Both the position numbers and the translations under genes were made by a program. From Apostichopus californicus (Eukaryota; Echinodermata; Holothuroidea; Aspidochirotida; Stichopodidae), in NCBI GenBank assembly GCA_020650975.1, contig JAIPMN010006072.1, positions 1-31,962 on the forward strand: 31,962 nucleotides of DNA. The letters are read 5' to 3'. Of the stretch, positions 11,120-21,972 are shown in pieces (the first letter of the stretch is position 1; the number at the start of each line of letters is the position of its first letter). The notes beneath the pieces were generated by a model, which was not told the origin of the DNA, did no database searches, and saw only the letters and a list, made by a program, of their open reading frames with translations.

Positions 11120-11950
11120 CATACAGCATGTACCTCAACCGACCTTTGACCTCCACCTACTATAGCAAGGAGGTTTCTACTACATATCGGGAAGTCAGTT
11201 CAGCGTAAGTTTCACATCTTCATGAGACCTGACCGTTAGAAATTTCGCAGGGTTTGACTTCCGCAAACCTTAACTGAGCTTTCACTATAAATACAGATAC
11301 TAAATTATGGAGAAATTTTACTAATCATATGGGTAATCTACCATGCATGATATATTATCTCTTTCGAAGGTAAAGTTCTCAAGATAAAGTACTTTGATAT
11401 TTTTGACATCTGCTGACCCCAAATGAACTTTGACCATTCAAATTACTAGGCATCTTGACCTTACTATGAGAAAGACATGCCAAATATGAGCAGTGTGATG
11501 TAACTTATCTTGGATATCATGATTACAAGGATTGTGTTTATACTTAGCTTTAAAGAGTGTGACCATCCAAATGACCTTTGACCTCCACCCTAAACATTAG
11601 AGTTCTTGAACTACTTATGTGGAAGCCACATGCCAATTATGAGAATTGCAGAGGTTTCCTCTCTGGAGATATCATATTTACAAGGATTTGACCCCTGGTG
11701 ACCTTAAAGGAACTATGACCACTAAATTATATTTAAAAATTACACTACAAACAGCTATACTACTATGCATATGTGAGCTCCTTTGATGTTTGGTTCTGGA
11801 GATACAGTATTTTTGAAATTTTACATTTTGCCCTTCTGCTGACCCCAAATGACCTTGAACCTCCACACAAAACAATAGGGTTCTTGTACTAGTTATGGGG
11901 AAGCCACATATGAGAACTGCAGAGGTTACCCATCTTGAGATATAAGCTAA
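11120..11950. repeat. Diverged tandem repeats of the GACCTTTGACC type
   Basis: Variants of AAATGACCTTTGACCTCCACC recur at about 11141, 11421, 11569, 11700 and 11846, a spacing near 140 bp or multiples of it. They carry shared satellites: GCTGACCCC before the motif, GGGTTCTTG(T/A)ACTA and GGAAGCCACAT after it, then GAGATAT(C/A) and TTACAAGGAT. Units are strongly diverged. I associate this repeat type with echinoderm genomes, from memory only. Local ORFs are by-products. Confidence 0.7.
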
Positions 11951-14254
11951 GGCATTACAAACACACACAGCAACTTGAATGCATAAGTTACTTGCCTGCC
12001 TATGGCAAGAAGCCCCCAAAAAATACTCCCCCCCCCCCTCCACCAAATCACTAACCACATTGGACTGTATATGCCCTCTGTAAACAAAGAATTCTTCTGA
12101 AAATTACTTTGGACATCTTTATGGCAAAACATTAGCCTAAGACTTTTGACGAGATTGATAAATCTTGTCATAAACTGAATCTGAGACTGTCTGTCAAACC
12201 CCAGTTGCCTCTCCTTTCAACCCTCAAAAAGGAAGCATAATAAAAGTTTAAGAATATAATGGAACATAACCAACACTTGTTGAAGCTTCAAATCAAGGAA
12301 AAACTTTACAGTAAAAGAAGACAAATGCAACTGTGTGTCTTTAAAAATTCAAAAGGCTTAACTTTATTTACTAAACATGTTACAGTCAGTGAAAATGAAT
12401 CAAAAATGCTACTAAAGTACTTAAGACATAGAGGAGAGTGAGTGGTTGGGGAGGAGGGAGTGGAATTAAACAGGAACAACTAAAGATGAACATCAACTGA
12501 AATTACTGGACAATACTTGTCTACGCTTTCAACGGCTATTCAGACAATCGTTGATAACTTCATGCACGTCTTTTCTACTTCTTCAAAAACTCTCTCAAAT
12601 GAATCCTCAATGTTTGCATACCTTCTCACAGATAGGATGTGAGATATATTAAAACCTGAATATTTAGAAACTGACTTATTTGAATATCATATATATCATG
12701 TGCTTTCACATAAGTCACAAGTGCATAATAAGTTGCTAAAACACCTACACTGGGGTTCTATCTCTTAGGGTTGTTTCTCTCACTTTTGGGCGGAATTTAA
12801 TTCATTGTAAGGGATGCATCCCTGTTATAATGCAAGTTATAAATATATGTTTGAGTTAGTGTTCCCTTTAACTGCAATGGAACACAGCAGACAGTTCCCT
12901 TGTTGGTGGCAGCACTGCGTTATTAGATCAGCAAAAGTAGAAAGCCTTTCCAAGGTTCCATCTGGAGCATGTGCAAAGTGACATGTATCATGATTAGGTA
13001 CTACTAACACAAAAATTGAACACTTGTCTATTCATGAATTTGACAAAATCTCACCCAATTCATGAAAACTTGGAAAACAACACAATTTTAATCAAGCCTT
13101 TAAAACTTCCATGGGCAAGCAAATCAATACATTACTACACTGTGAAACTTATAAGCCAACAATTTTCTTGATTATTTTATTAGACCAGTTACAATCATTT
13201 CGGGATAGTGTGATGAGGAGAGAAAACATCAACACTTTATGAAAATCAAAATATTAAAAAAAACATGTTAGGTACATTTTTAATAATGTGAATGACATAT
13301 ACCAATATCATGCTTCAATAAACACCCATACCTTCCCAAAATTATTTCATTTTTAGTACAAAAACAAAATACGCTACAAAATATTCAGGGGCTACCAAAT
13401 GAGTATATCTTTCGAGTGATGAACACTCCCAAAAACCCACAAAATAACAAAATGCATTTTATAAAATGATAAATAGGAAACGGTCTAATTTTGGAACAAC
13501 AGCTAAGTCAACCTACCACTTTGAGTAAAGAGACAATCAAATGGTTAAGACTTTTAATATGGTAATAGCCACATTTTGGTTAACAACACAAAAAAACTGC
13601 CCATGGAAAGATATTAAGTAAGGAAAAACCTTAAAACAACAGATTACCTTCAATGCATATCACAACTGTTGAGATTCACTATGAAAATAAACAGAAGATA
13701 TTAAATGCTAGATATCACCACCACGAACAGCATCACCGTGTCACAAGTTACAGTCTTCTAGTTTCGGTCTTTCTGAGCTCACTTATCGGTACAAAAATAA
13801 CCTGGTAACAAATCGATTCTTCTGTCACTGCCAGCTTAAAGTTCCGTTTAAAGGTCCGCTTAAAGTTCCGCTTAAAGTTCCGTAAAAGTGAGAAAGCATA
13901 ATCGCAGAGAAGAGGCCACATTTCTCAACTCTCTACAGACAGGGACGAGAATAAAGCTCTGATTAAAAGTTCTTGACCGTTGGCAAATCCTTATCGGGGC
14001 GTGCAATTCCACTCGCTGATAATACCCACTATTCAAAAGTTTTATTTTTATGAGGTAATCGATTGCTCCCCAATTCTGGACCGACCGACTGTCTCTGGCA
14101 GAAACTAGAAGTTGTAAATAGAAACTGTACAGTATTGTAAGAGTAAAAGTGTGAGAGGAAATTCCAGATGTAGGACAACTCTCCAAACGGTCCTTATCCT
14201 GCAACTCAAATTAGGACCGCAAATCCAGGAGGAAGAGTCCCTCTGACTTTGTAT
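11951..14254. other. ALYREF 3' flank / possible 3' UTR
   Basis: This stretch lies downstream of the minus-strand ALYREF stop codon. AATAAA on the minus strand appears at 14041-14046 (about 210 bp past the stop), 13176-13181 and 12363-12368, so the 3' UTR could be short or nearly 2 kb; the sequence does not decide. A run of eleven C lies at 12028-12038. Open frames here (11678-12171, 12259-12441, 13872-14204) have no family resemblance. Confidence 0.5.
13834..13881. repeat. 12-bp tandem repeat, four units
   Basis: Four units of GCTTAAAGTTCC run head to tail; the second reads GTTTAAAGGTCC. In the sense of ALYREF they read GGAACTTTAAGC and would sit about 370 bp past its stop codon, inside the 3' UTR if one of the more distal poly(A) signals is used. 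Confidence 0.9.
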
Positions 14255-17200
14255 TCAGCCATCAACCTGCAAAATAAATAACATTTGGAAATAACATTTG
14301 TAACTGAAAACCAAAAACTAGTTATCACATTTCCCCTGTCTTGCAAGAATTACACTGGCTTCCAATTCAGCAACGGATTGAACATAAAATTTTAAGTCTT
14401 GCATTCAAAATCTTACATGACATTGCACCGGCTTATCTGGCAGAATTACTGACCATAAGCAGTAGAGGGCGCACCCTTTGCTCAATTGCATATAGTCTCC
14501 ACCAACCTATCGAAAATAACAAGTTCTACGGCGATAGGGCGTTCACTGTTTGAGCCCCACGTTTGTGGAATACCTTTCAAGTCTCATCTCAAAACCTTCC
14601 TCTTTGTTAAGTATTTTTATTAGTAGTGGTTTTTTGCCTGCATTCTATGTAAAGCACGTTGAGCTATTGGTTATGTAAAGCGTTATATGTATGTTTATTA
14701 TCATTATTGAATAAATGTTTTGCTTTATGCAGTTTCATTCTACTTACAGATGAATGTTCATATTCCAACAATAGATTATGAAACAACCTTGCTAGCTCTA
14801 CATATCAAAACCAGTTGAAGTTATTGTCCATAGTATAATTGGTCAGATCCACTTCTGCGAAGGAGACTATATATGAGCCTTGCCCTCCCACCACTGCTAT
14901 ATTTTTAAATTGGATCAAATGACAACTGTGGTGTAATCCCTAATTAGGCTGCATACAAGTACAGTGGCTTCTCATTCGCCACAATTCTGCAAAAGAGATG
15001 CTTGATAGGGACTGCCAATTTGCCACTGCCTAACGGCTGGATAGCTCCATTGGTAGCCCATGCAATTTGTCAACATTGAGTTCACTGGTTCGATTCCATT
15101 CTAGCCAACAATTGTGTATCATTTCCTAGTCACTTTTCATGCTCATGAATTGCTGGATCCGATGATACTAAACACGGTCAGGAACAAATAACAAAAAAAA
15201 TTTCACAACTCTCTAGTGGTCTAATAATCTTCTTACAACTGCCTCTCTGTAATCTCAGTTATGGGGTTCTCTAGTCATATTTTAAGTAAATTCCCCGATG
15301 GACAAATTTGACGCATCAAGTTGCTGGTCTGAAGGAACAGTTCTTGATTAGTATTTCTATCACTTATAATTATTACTGGGTTAATTAATACAAACAAGCC
15401 CCAGACGTAATCAGTTACAAACTTTGTGTTCTGCGTACCTGTGCATTGTACTCATCAAGTTCAGCATCTAGTTCCTCTGCCGTGGGGGTTGGACGGTTGT
15501 CTCGTCCCCGTCCTCTGCCACCCCTACCGCGCCCTCTTCCTCCTCCTCTTCCAGAACCCCTCCTGAAACTGCCACCGCCCCTCGCCCCTCTGGTTTGTCC
15601 TCCTCCTCTTCTGAAGCTGGAAAATGAAATTTCAGGATATTAAATTTACAAAATATACTCAAATATTGTATTTGTATCATACGGTGTGATAGTTGTATTT
15701 GTATTTCACTGAGGAGAGTAACCCACTTGAGCTGTAGTTTGCAATGGAATTTAAAGATGTACATCAAATATATTGTCCTGTTATACTATGCTATTGCAAT
15801 ATTAGTGAGAAAATATGTAATTCTTCAACCTAACCTACATAAGGGTACAATAAAAAGCCCATTGATTGATGCACTTGGGTAAAAATTAAGCTTTATATAA
15901 TAACAACGAAACTGGCTTGTGATTATCCTTACAATTTATTTGCAAGAAAAATTAACATCTTACATGACTATTTTCAACAAAGGTATAGTAATTTGCTAAT
16001 ATTATATTGTTGTAGGCATAGTGTAACTGTTCTTTTAGCCATCATTTATTGTCAAATCTTTTGCCATAATAACAAACTTATATAAAAACATATATATGAC
16101 ACTATATAACTGTTTGATTACAACTATTCAATATTCAAAGAGCATAGCACAATTACTAAAAGTGTCTCTTAGGAGATTGTATGATAGAGGTACTCGATGT
16201 TTACCATGATCTAAATGTTTCTCAACTTGTAACAGAAATATTAAATTTATACAAAAATTTGTTAACATTGGGAATGCTCAAATTTACTTTCTTCTGGAAT
16301 ATATAGTATTTGATATGAAAAATTAAAAAATTCAACGTGTAACTTTTGATGTCTGATTTGAAAAGGTAACTTCCCTTTAGGATTCTTGTTACCTCTAAAA
16401 TAGAACCAAGCTAAAGGAGAGAATGATAATGCTGACAAAATAAATTTAACTACTTCTATATTAAGTTTTCTCAATACATACTGAAGTGAAGCACAGACTT
16501 GTGCAACTTCCAAGAATGACAAAGGAGTCCATTAACGGGGAAACCTCCAACTATTCCAAATATCACAACACAATACCATGTCATCGAAAAAACTCTGATC
16601 ACGTCTTGTGCACAATGCACAACAAGAACTTGCTGTAAGTGTGAAAGGCATGTTCACAATTAGATAGAGTATAATAAATGCAGCTAATTACATTTCGCTA
16701 ATTAAGTACATACCCACAGCCATCACCCTACCAGAAACACTCGGTGTGGCAGTTTATGTTCCCTACCACCCTACTTAGATGAACTACCCCCTCGCAAACA
16801 AAAGTGCCTTTAGTGAAAACTAGTATTACAACTTCACCAAGATTGATAATTTTCTCAGTGTTTCTTATTTTAATACACTTTTCAGGAAACAAATTTTGAT
16901 TTGACCAAAATAATAAAAGATGTTTAAAATGTCAAAATGTTGAATCAAAAATATTTCTAATCTACTCCTTACTTTTGACTTTGCCCCCTTGGTCTGTTAA
17001 ACGTCTGTGTCCTTTGTGGCTGACTGACTTCAACTGCCGATGTTGCCAGTTGTATATCCATTGCTCGACCTGGGGAGTAAAGAATGTGGTGAACAAACTT
17101 GTTAGAAAGTCAAAAGCTCAGCTAATTTTAGTTTGTCTGAAATCCGAAATACCTCTAGAAAGGGTACGTCAAGAATGGATAAGGACTAACAAATGATGAC

Positions 17201-20200
17201 CCACTTGCATCTGCACCTCAAGCTGTGACCGTTGAACATGATACATACATTGTGATGGTCCATTGGAGCACTTCACAAATTGTAACTATTTCTAATCCCC
17301 CACAACTCACTGGTCTGGGTATTGTCCTACGTGGATACTTCTCCAATCTACATGCAATCAACTCTACATAGACTTCAAACATAGGCAAACATTCTGGCAC
17401 TGCGTCCCTACTGATCTACTTACCTACATATGTAGGATGGCAAGATAAGTGTGAATTAAATGCATGTTTTCATTAGCAAGAAAAAAAAAATTGGTATGAA
17501 ATCACAGAAAACTGCCATTGCCATTCAAAGTGTCAAATTGAAAGAAATAATCCATATAGTGACACATAGGAAAGTGACATCCCAAACTGTGTAAACTGCT
17601 ATAATATTTAGCTGTTTAGCTGTATTTAGCTGTTTGCTGCGCACAGGTGCACATAAAAAACTAAATGTATTTCAGTATACTTTCTAGAATTGTCTTGCGA
17701 AAAACAAGAGTGATCGTTTCAGGTCACTCAATGTTTGCACTGCTTCTGCAATGCCAAACTACACCCTACTTTCAAAAATGGCTGAAAAAGTCTTTATCTT
17801 TCCAGTATGACTATGAAAATTTGGCATGGTTACTCCTGGAGCAACATAGCCTACCAGGATTTCTCTTTTGAATTGAAGGGGGTGCGATTACATACCTAAA
17901 ATGACTGCAAGAAGTTTAATTTACGGGATGAGTACATAACAAATATATTTAAAGACAAAATAAATATTTTCCCTTAATCAACTCACCCTTCGCTTGATTT
18001 GATCTTACACACGAGTGATCTACATATATTTGGCGGGCCTTTAACCATAGATTTACAGAACATTGTAACTACAGTACCATTCCGAAGTGATCAAGTTTGG
18101 GGAATGGTCGATTTAACTCAAATAAATGATCACATTGTCAGTGCAGCTACTGATGATGCTTGCAAATTGTTAGCAAATTTATCCTATACCACAAGGGCAA
18201 ATGGAATCAAACACCAAAAGTAAACAGCATCCCGAAAATTTGAATGCAATTTTTCTAGCACATCTGAATAATAAATCGACAAGGACTCGATAATGGAATG
18301 TCTGAGATGTTCTTGGTGGTAAATATATGTTGTCCACCAGACAGTTCCACGGATAATTCTCTACCATTATAGCAGAAGTTCAGACATTTCACATCAAAGG
18401 ACCGCCTTTCAATCTTTTGTGTAAATTACAAAAAGGCACTTACCATCTAATGGGACTTTGTGGTACTGTTTCATTGCTTTGATGGCATCTGCTTTTCTCC
18501 TAAACACGACGTCTGCTGTTCCCAGGCTCCGACCTGATCTGTCGTAGTGCACAGCTGCTTTAACTAATTCTCCAAAGTCAGTAAATAGCTCCTGTGGGAG
18601 GATAATAATAAGATGCCCCGATTTCTAGAAAAGGTCAAATCTGCAATGAAGGGAATGCCTTTTTGGAAGAGGTGCACATTAATATAATTGTTTCACCACA
18701 CAGTTTTGTCTTTATTCAATTTGAATGATGTAAAATTACAGGGCAGTAAATAAAATTGTATGCAGTTTCAAGTTCAACACTTTTCAGGGGACAAAAACCC
18801 CACACAAATCAACAAAAGAACTGAAGCAGTTATATGGGATATTGATAAGTGTAAAATTGGGTATACATTTGTTATTTCTCATTTTATTGGCATTCTTGCC
18901 TTATTACATAAAACATGTTAATGAAATGGAAAAGGAATGAACTAGGAATGACTTTCAGCCATGCAGGAGAGAAAGCACTTTCTTGTAGGCTTCCTTCCAA
19001 GAGTTGCTATACCAAATGGACACTCCATAGCTATTAGCCACAACCTTCTCATCCCCACCCCCTACCCCTTCAACTCTGTTGTATGGAACAAGATGGTATT
19101 TTAGAGAACGGAATTATTTCAAATTGGCTGCAATTGACAATAACATACATATTGGAAGAGTAGTACTAGAAGTAGATGATGATCAACATTTAGACAGCCT
19201 GCAGGTAAATCTCCCAAAGCAGCAAATAATGTATCCAGTATTGTATGGAAAATGCTAAGCAAAAAGGTCATATCTGCTATATAGGCCAACGTTGTGTAAG
19301 CAGATGTTGACATAGGAACAATATAACATTATAAGACACATTTTAGAGACACAAGGTCAGAGCCTTCATTAATGCTACACAAACTTTGAGGACTGTTTTA
19401 TTTCCCTGCAAAGGCAAAGATTAAAACAGCAAATTGATCAACCCAGACAATCACAAACCTGAATATCTGCATCTGACACACCAAAATCTAAATTTGAGAC
19501 TAGTAGTTTCCCTTGTAATAACTGTCCACCTGATGCTACTCCTCCTCCACCTCCTCCTCCACTGACAAGACCTCCTCCTCCAACTTTGTTGTCATTATAC
19601 ATATCATGTTCCCACTGGTCAGGGAGCTCTGTAGGCTGAAGAAAAAATGAGAAATATTCATATATGAGTTTGGTAACATAAACAAGCTACATTCATTGCA
19701 AATTTCTCTGTGATGAACCTTAAATTTAATGGTAAAACCTATACTTTCCATTTCAAAATACTTTCAGACATTTCACAGTGAATTTTTTTAAAATTATTTT
19801 TAATTGCCATAATTTATGCCATCCACCCTGTGCTTAGGCTAGGCCATCTCACTGTGACAAGTTGTTTGACAGAGGATTAGCAGGTAGGCTATGAATTAGT
19901 GTTTACATGGTTCTAAAAATCGGGAACCGGGTACCCGAGTCGTTACCCGTCGGGTATCTGGGTATCCAAACCTAAGGCGGAATGGTATGGCGGTATGTAG
20001 CTTTCTGGTCACTTTGCCCAACAACCATTTCGCCCAACTAGCATGGTCATTTAGCCCAAACAGCATGGTCATTTGGCCCAACCTTGTTGGTCATTTCGAC
20101 CTACCATTTTTTTACTCATATTCAGTCAGCATAATATCACTTTTTCTATTTCACTAGTTCAATTTGATTTAGTTTGGGTTATATTACTTCGTGTTAGGTA

Positions 20201-21972
20201 AATAAAGTGATGTCCTTTCGATTTCGGGTATCATGGGAGGATTACACTACCTTAGGCGGTTATGCATACAATGGAAGTTATAGCCGGCCGGCCGTGCAGC
20301 ATGATTGTTCCCTGGACAAAGGGAATTCTGATGCAGCAATCAATAGATTCGGCCAATTCTTTATACCTCTACACACGGGCCACGACAGAATTAATGAAAT
20401 GTACCACATCTGCGTGTCTCTCGCGGGGAAGGCGGGAGGGGGGGTCACCTGTTTATATTGACGATTCAGTTTGGAGTGACTGGAAGAGGGGTTCAAGGTT
20501 AGGGGAAAGCGCATAGCAAAGAGCTGTTTGCATGTTTGAGGAGCTGTATAGCTGTTATCTTTCTGGAGCATTGCGTGGCCCTAAGAAGAGCCGTTTGCAT
20601 GGTTGAGGAGCTGTATAGCCTTGCTCTCTGGAAGTGACTTCTTTCTTACAGAATGCGCAGAGAGAATGAGACATGACATACTAAGGTCGTTGATCTGGAG
20701 CTGAAGGTCTGATGGAGCTGAATCTTGATGTGAACTGATGTTCGAAACAGATTGTACTGTACGAAGGTCAGGATGCAAAATGCATCCTCTTCCCCAAATG
20801 TTACGAGGGCAGAGCTTTTATCCATCCCTTGGGTTGATCTCATATGATTGACAGGCTGATGTCAATAATTGATGACATTGCATCTGTGAGTCAGTAATCC
20901 ACAGCTATTGCTCTGCTCAGCCAAGCGTTAATCCGGTCCGCTAGACGTTGATTGGAGGCCTATTGTTGGCGGGTCATTAATCCACAGCTAATGTTCTGCT
21001 TGATGACTTCGGTCAAGCGTTTATCAAGTCTGCCAGGTGTTAATCAAAGGTATTGTTCACAACAGTTAGGTGTTAATCTAGTTCTACAGTGTTAATCTAA
21101 CATTATGCAAACAAAGGGGAATCTGTCTCCATAAAAACCTATCAAACCTAACCCCTAAAACACTGATCCAATGTAACCACGACTTCAAGTTTCCTTAATA
21201 TTTCCTTAATATTAATATTTGGTTCGTATCCCGTAACGTTAACAATTCCCGAACGTTTCCTTATTAAATTGACCAAAACCGTAGAAGTATCCCCGTCCGT
21301 AATATTGAAGTATACTATTTAATCAATGTTGGTCAAAAAAACCAGCAAGGTTGAATGAAATGACCATGCTGGTTGGCGAAATGGTAAGGTTGGTCGAAAT
21401 GGCAGTTGGGCGAAATAACCAGCTTACGGTATGTTCCTATGGCGGAATGGCACTGGAACCGATCCAGCCTAGGTAGGCCTATATCATTCAATGCATTTTT
21501 TTGTTTGTAAGGCCTAACGTTAGGCAAAGCCCACCTTACGCTTTTTGTGTTTTGGGCTAGCCTACATACCAACCTAGCTGTGTTACTGTTAGTAGTTCAA
21601 ATAAATATGTGGGGTTAGCCTAGGCATACTAATATATTCAATAAGCCTAACGTTAGGTTAAGGCTATAGTAGGCTAGGCCTAGTGTTATGTGATTTATTG
21701 TCGATGTTAGGATATAACGTCATTTCACTCTAGTCTAGGCCTATCGAAATAACACTTACTCTACTGTAGGGTGTTTGTCTTCCTCTAGAGGATCCTCTGC
21801 CTCGTCTCACAGGGCCACCACCACCTCTTCCACCCCTATTGCGGGTTTGAAATCCACCACCTCTATTACCGCCACCTCTACCGCGACCACCGCGTCCACG
21901 TCCCCTTCCGCGTTTGCCGGCCCTATCCTGCTTGATAATATCATCTAAACTTTGATCAATTTTGTCACCCAT
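14255..21972 (-). CDS. ALYREF: Aly/REF mRNA export factor (THO complex subunit 4)
   Basis: Nuclear adaptor of the TREX complex: it binds spliced mRNA and the helicase UAP56/DDX39B, then hands the mRNA to NXF1. Six coding exons give 274 aa: 21760-21972, 19459-19635, 18444-18591, 16973-17069, 15439-15616 and 14255-14266, with phases that close. Residues 1-17 ([17 protein letters not shown]) form the N-terminal UAP56-binding motif; 18-66 are RGG-rich; residues 68-80 hold the conserved [13 protein letters not shown] block; a glycine linker leads to one RRM at about 114-189, with RNP2-like LLVSNL (115-120) and RNP1-like [12 protein letters not shown] second RGG stretch (213-250) precedes the C-terminal UAP56-binding motif [15 protein letters not shown] (257-271). 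The last exon adds only V-D-G and the stop; it is the least certain junction. Human ALYREF has the same order and a similar length, from memory. Confidence 0.96.
14326..14708 (+). pseudogene. CR1/L2-like non-LTR retrotransposon, broken 3' end
   Basis: The plus strand from 14326 encodes the far C-terminal part of a LINE reverse transcriptase ORF, recognised by HWLPIQQRI, the KIL-LAFKILH-IAPAYL stretch and YGDRAF. The usual alanine before APRLWN is replaced by an in-frame TGA (14551-14553). After W-N-T the matching text ([10 protein letters not shown]) continues in another frame, showing a deletion or frameshift near 14577. The tail (about 14650-14708) has GTAAAGCACGTTGAG, GTAAAGCGTTATAT and ends in imperfect TTATTATCATTATT, the usual 3' end of CR1/L2-type elements. 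It is 5'-truncated, dead, and antisense to ALYREF inside intron 5. Confidence 0.85.
15035..15107 (+). mobile_element. tRNA-like SINE head / tRNA pseudogene
   Basis: Acceptor arms GGCTGGA and TCTAGCC pair fully with one G-T. The A box TAGCTCCATTGG lies at 15042-15053 and the consensus B box GGTTCGATTCC at 15087-15097. The anticodon arm is poor: a four-pair stem CAAT/ATTG around an eight-base loop TTGTCAAC, where GTC could be read as an Asp-like anticodon. The T stem is not convincing. It lies in ALYREF intron 5 on the opposite strand. A SINE remnant is more likely than a working tRNA; its body downstream is not delimited. Confidence 0.5.
15617..16972 (-). other. ALYREF intron 4
   Basis: Donor CAAAA|GTAAGG at 16972 and acceptor TTTTCCAG ending at 15617. 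I see no embedded gene; the minus-strand frame at 16262-16522 has no family resemblance. Confidence 0.8.
17070..18443 (-). other. ALYREF intron 3
   Basis: Donor GATG|GTAAGTGCC at 18443 and acceptor ACTCCCCAG ending at 17070. No embedded gene was recognised; local ORFs at 17665-17871 and 17999-18223 have no family resemblance. A short TTTAGCTGTT reiteration lies at about 17606-17634. Confidence 0.8.
18592..19458 (-). other. ALYREF intron 2
   Basis: Donor ATTCAG|GTTTGTG at 19458 and acceptor CCTCCCACAG ending at 18592. Nothing else was recognised. Confidence 0.85.
20519..20620. repeat. Direct repeat inside the foldback element, 68-bp period
   Basis: AGAGCTGTTTGCATGTTTGA followed by GGAGCTGTATAGC (20519-20552) recurs with two substitutions at 20587-20620. 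Function unknown. Confidence 0.8.
20890..21060. repeat. Imperfect tandem duplication inside the foldback element
   Basis: Two segments of about 75-85 bp share TAATCCACAGCTA-TG-TCTGCT, CAAGCGTT-ATC, GTTAATC/GTTGATT-type runs and AGG-TATTGTT (about 20895-20969 and 20976-21058). The GTGTTAATC core is then reiterated to 21099. Confidence 0.6.

Larger units (their letters stand above)
14267..15438 (-). other. ALYREF intron 5
   Basis: Donor CAG|GTACGCAG at 15438 and acceptor TTTATTTTGCAG ending at 14267. It hosts an antisense LINE 3' fragment and a tRNA-like SINE head. Confidence 0.8.
19991..21434. mobile_element. Foldback-type transposable element with subterminal repeats
   Basis: The element at 19999-21426 (1,428 bp) is flanked by an identical octamer CGGTATGT at 19991-19998 and 21427-21434. 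Its left arm (to about 20105) and right arm (from about 21329) are imperfect inverted copies of about 100 bp. Both are built from short reiterations of the type GGTCATTTCGCCCAAC-TAGCAT. The interior is more GC-rich than the host intron, has its own direct repeats, and encodes no recognisable transposase; the three overlapping frames of 84-97 codons near 20207-20571 look like by-products. The last few bases of each end do not pair perfectly, so the boundary may be off by 1-2 bases. Confidence 0.75.
19636..21759 (-). other. ALYREF intron 1
   Basis: Donor AGTAGA|GTAAGTG at 21759 and acceptor TTTCTTCAG ending at 19636. It contains the foldback-type element, an AGGCCTA-rich tract next to exon 1 (21470-21745), and an older CG-rich patch at about 19917-19975 with repeated GGGTA(C/T)C motifs. 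Confidence 0.85.

Noticed and set aside
13872-14204. Minus-strand 110-codon frame after ALYREF
   Set aside because: It lies in the 3' UTR or flank of ALYREF, starts after its stop codon and has no family resemblance or coding composition.
15035-15107. Functional tRNA-Asp gene
   Set aside because: The anticodon loop has eight bases with a four-pair stem, and the T stem is weak, although A and B boxes are good.
15446-15643. Plus-strand 65-codon proline/serine-rich frame
   Set aside because: It is the antisense shadow of ALYREF exon 5, whose RGG codons read as proline-rich on the other strand.
19999-20105. CRISPR-like array of about 20-22-bp repeats
   Set aside because: Units are adjacent, without unique spacers of constant length, are mirrored at the other end of the element, and the window is eukaryotic.
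20207-20571. Three overlapping frames of 84-97 codons inside the foldback element
   Set aside because: They overlap on both strands in GC-richer DNA, share no recognisable domain, and none resembles a transposase.
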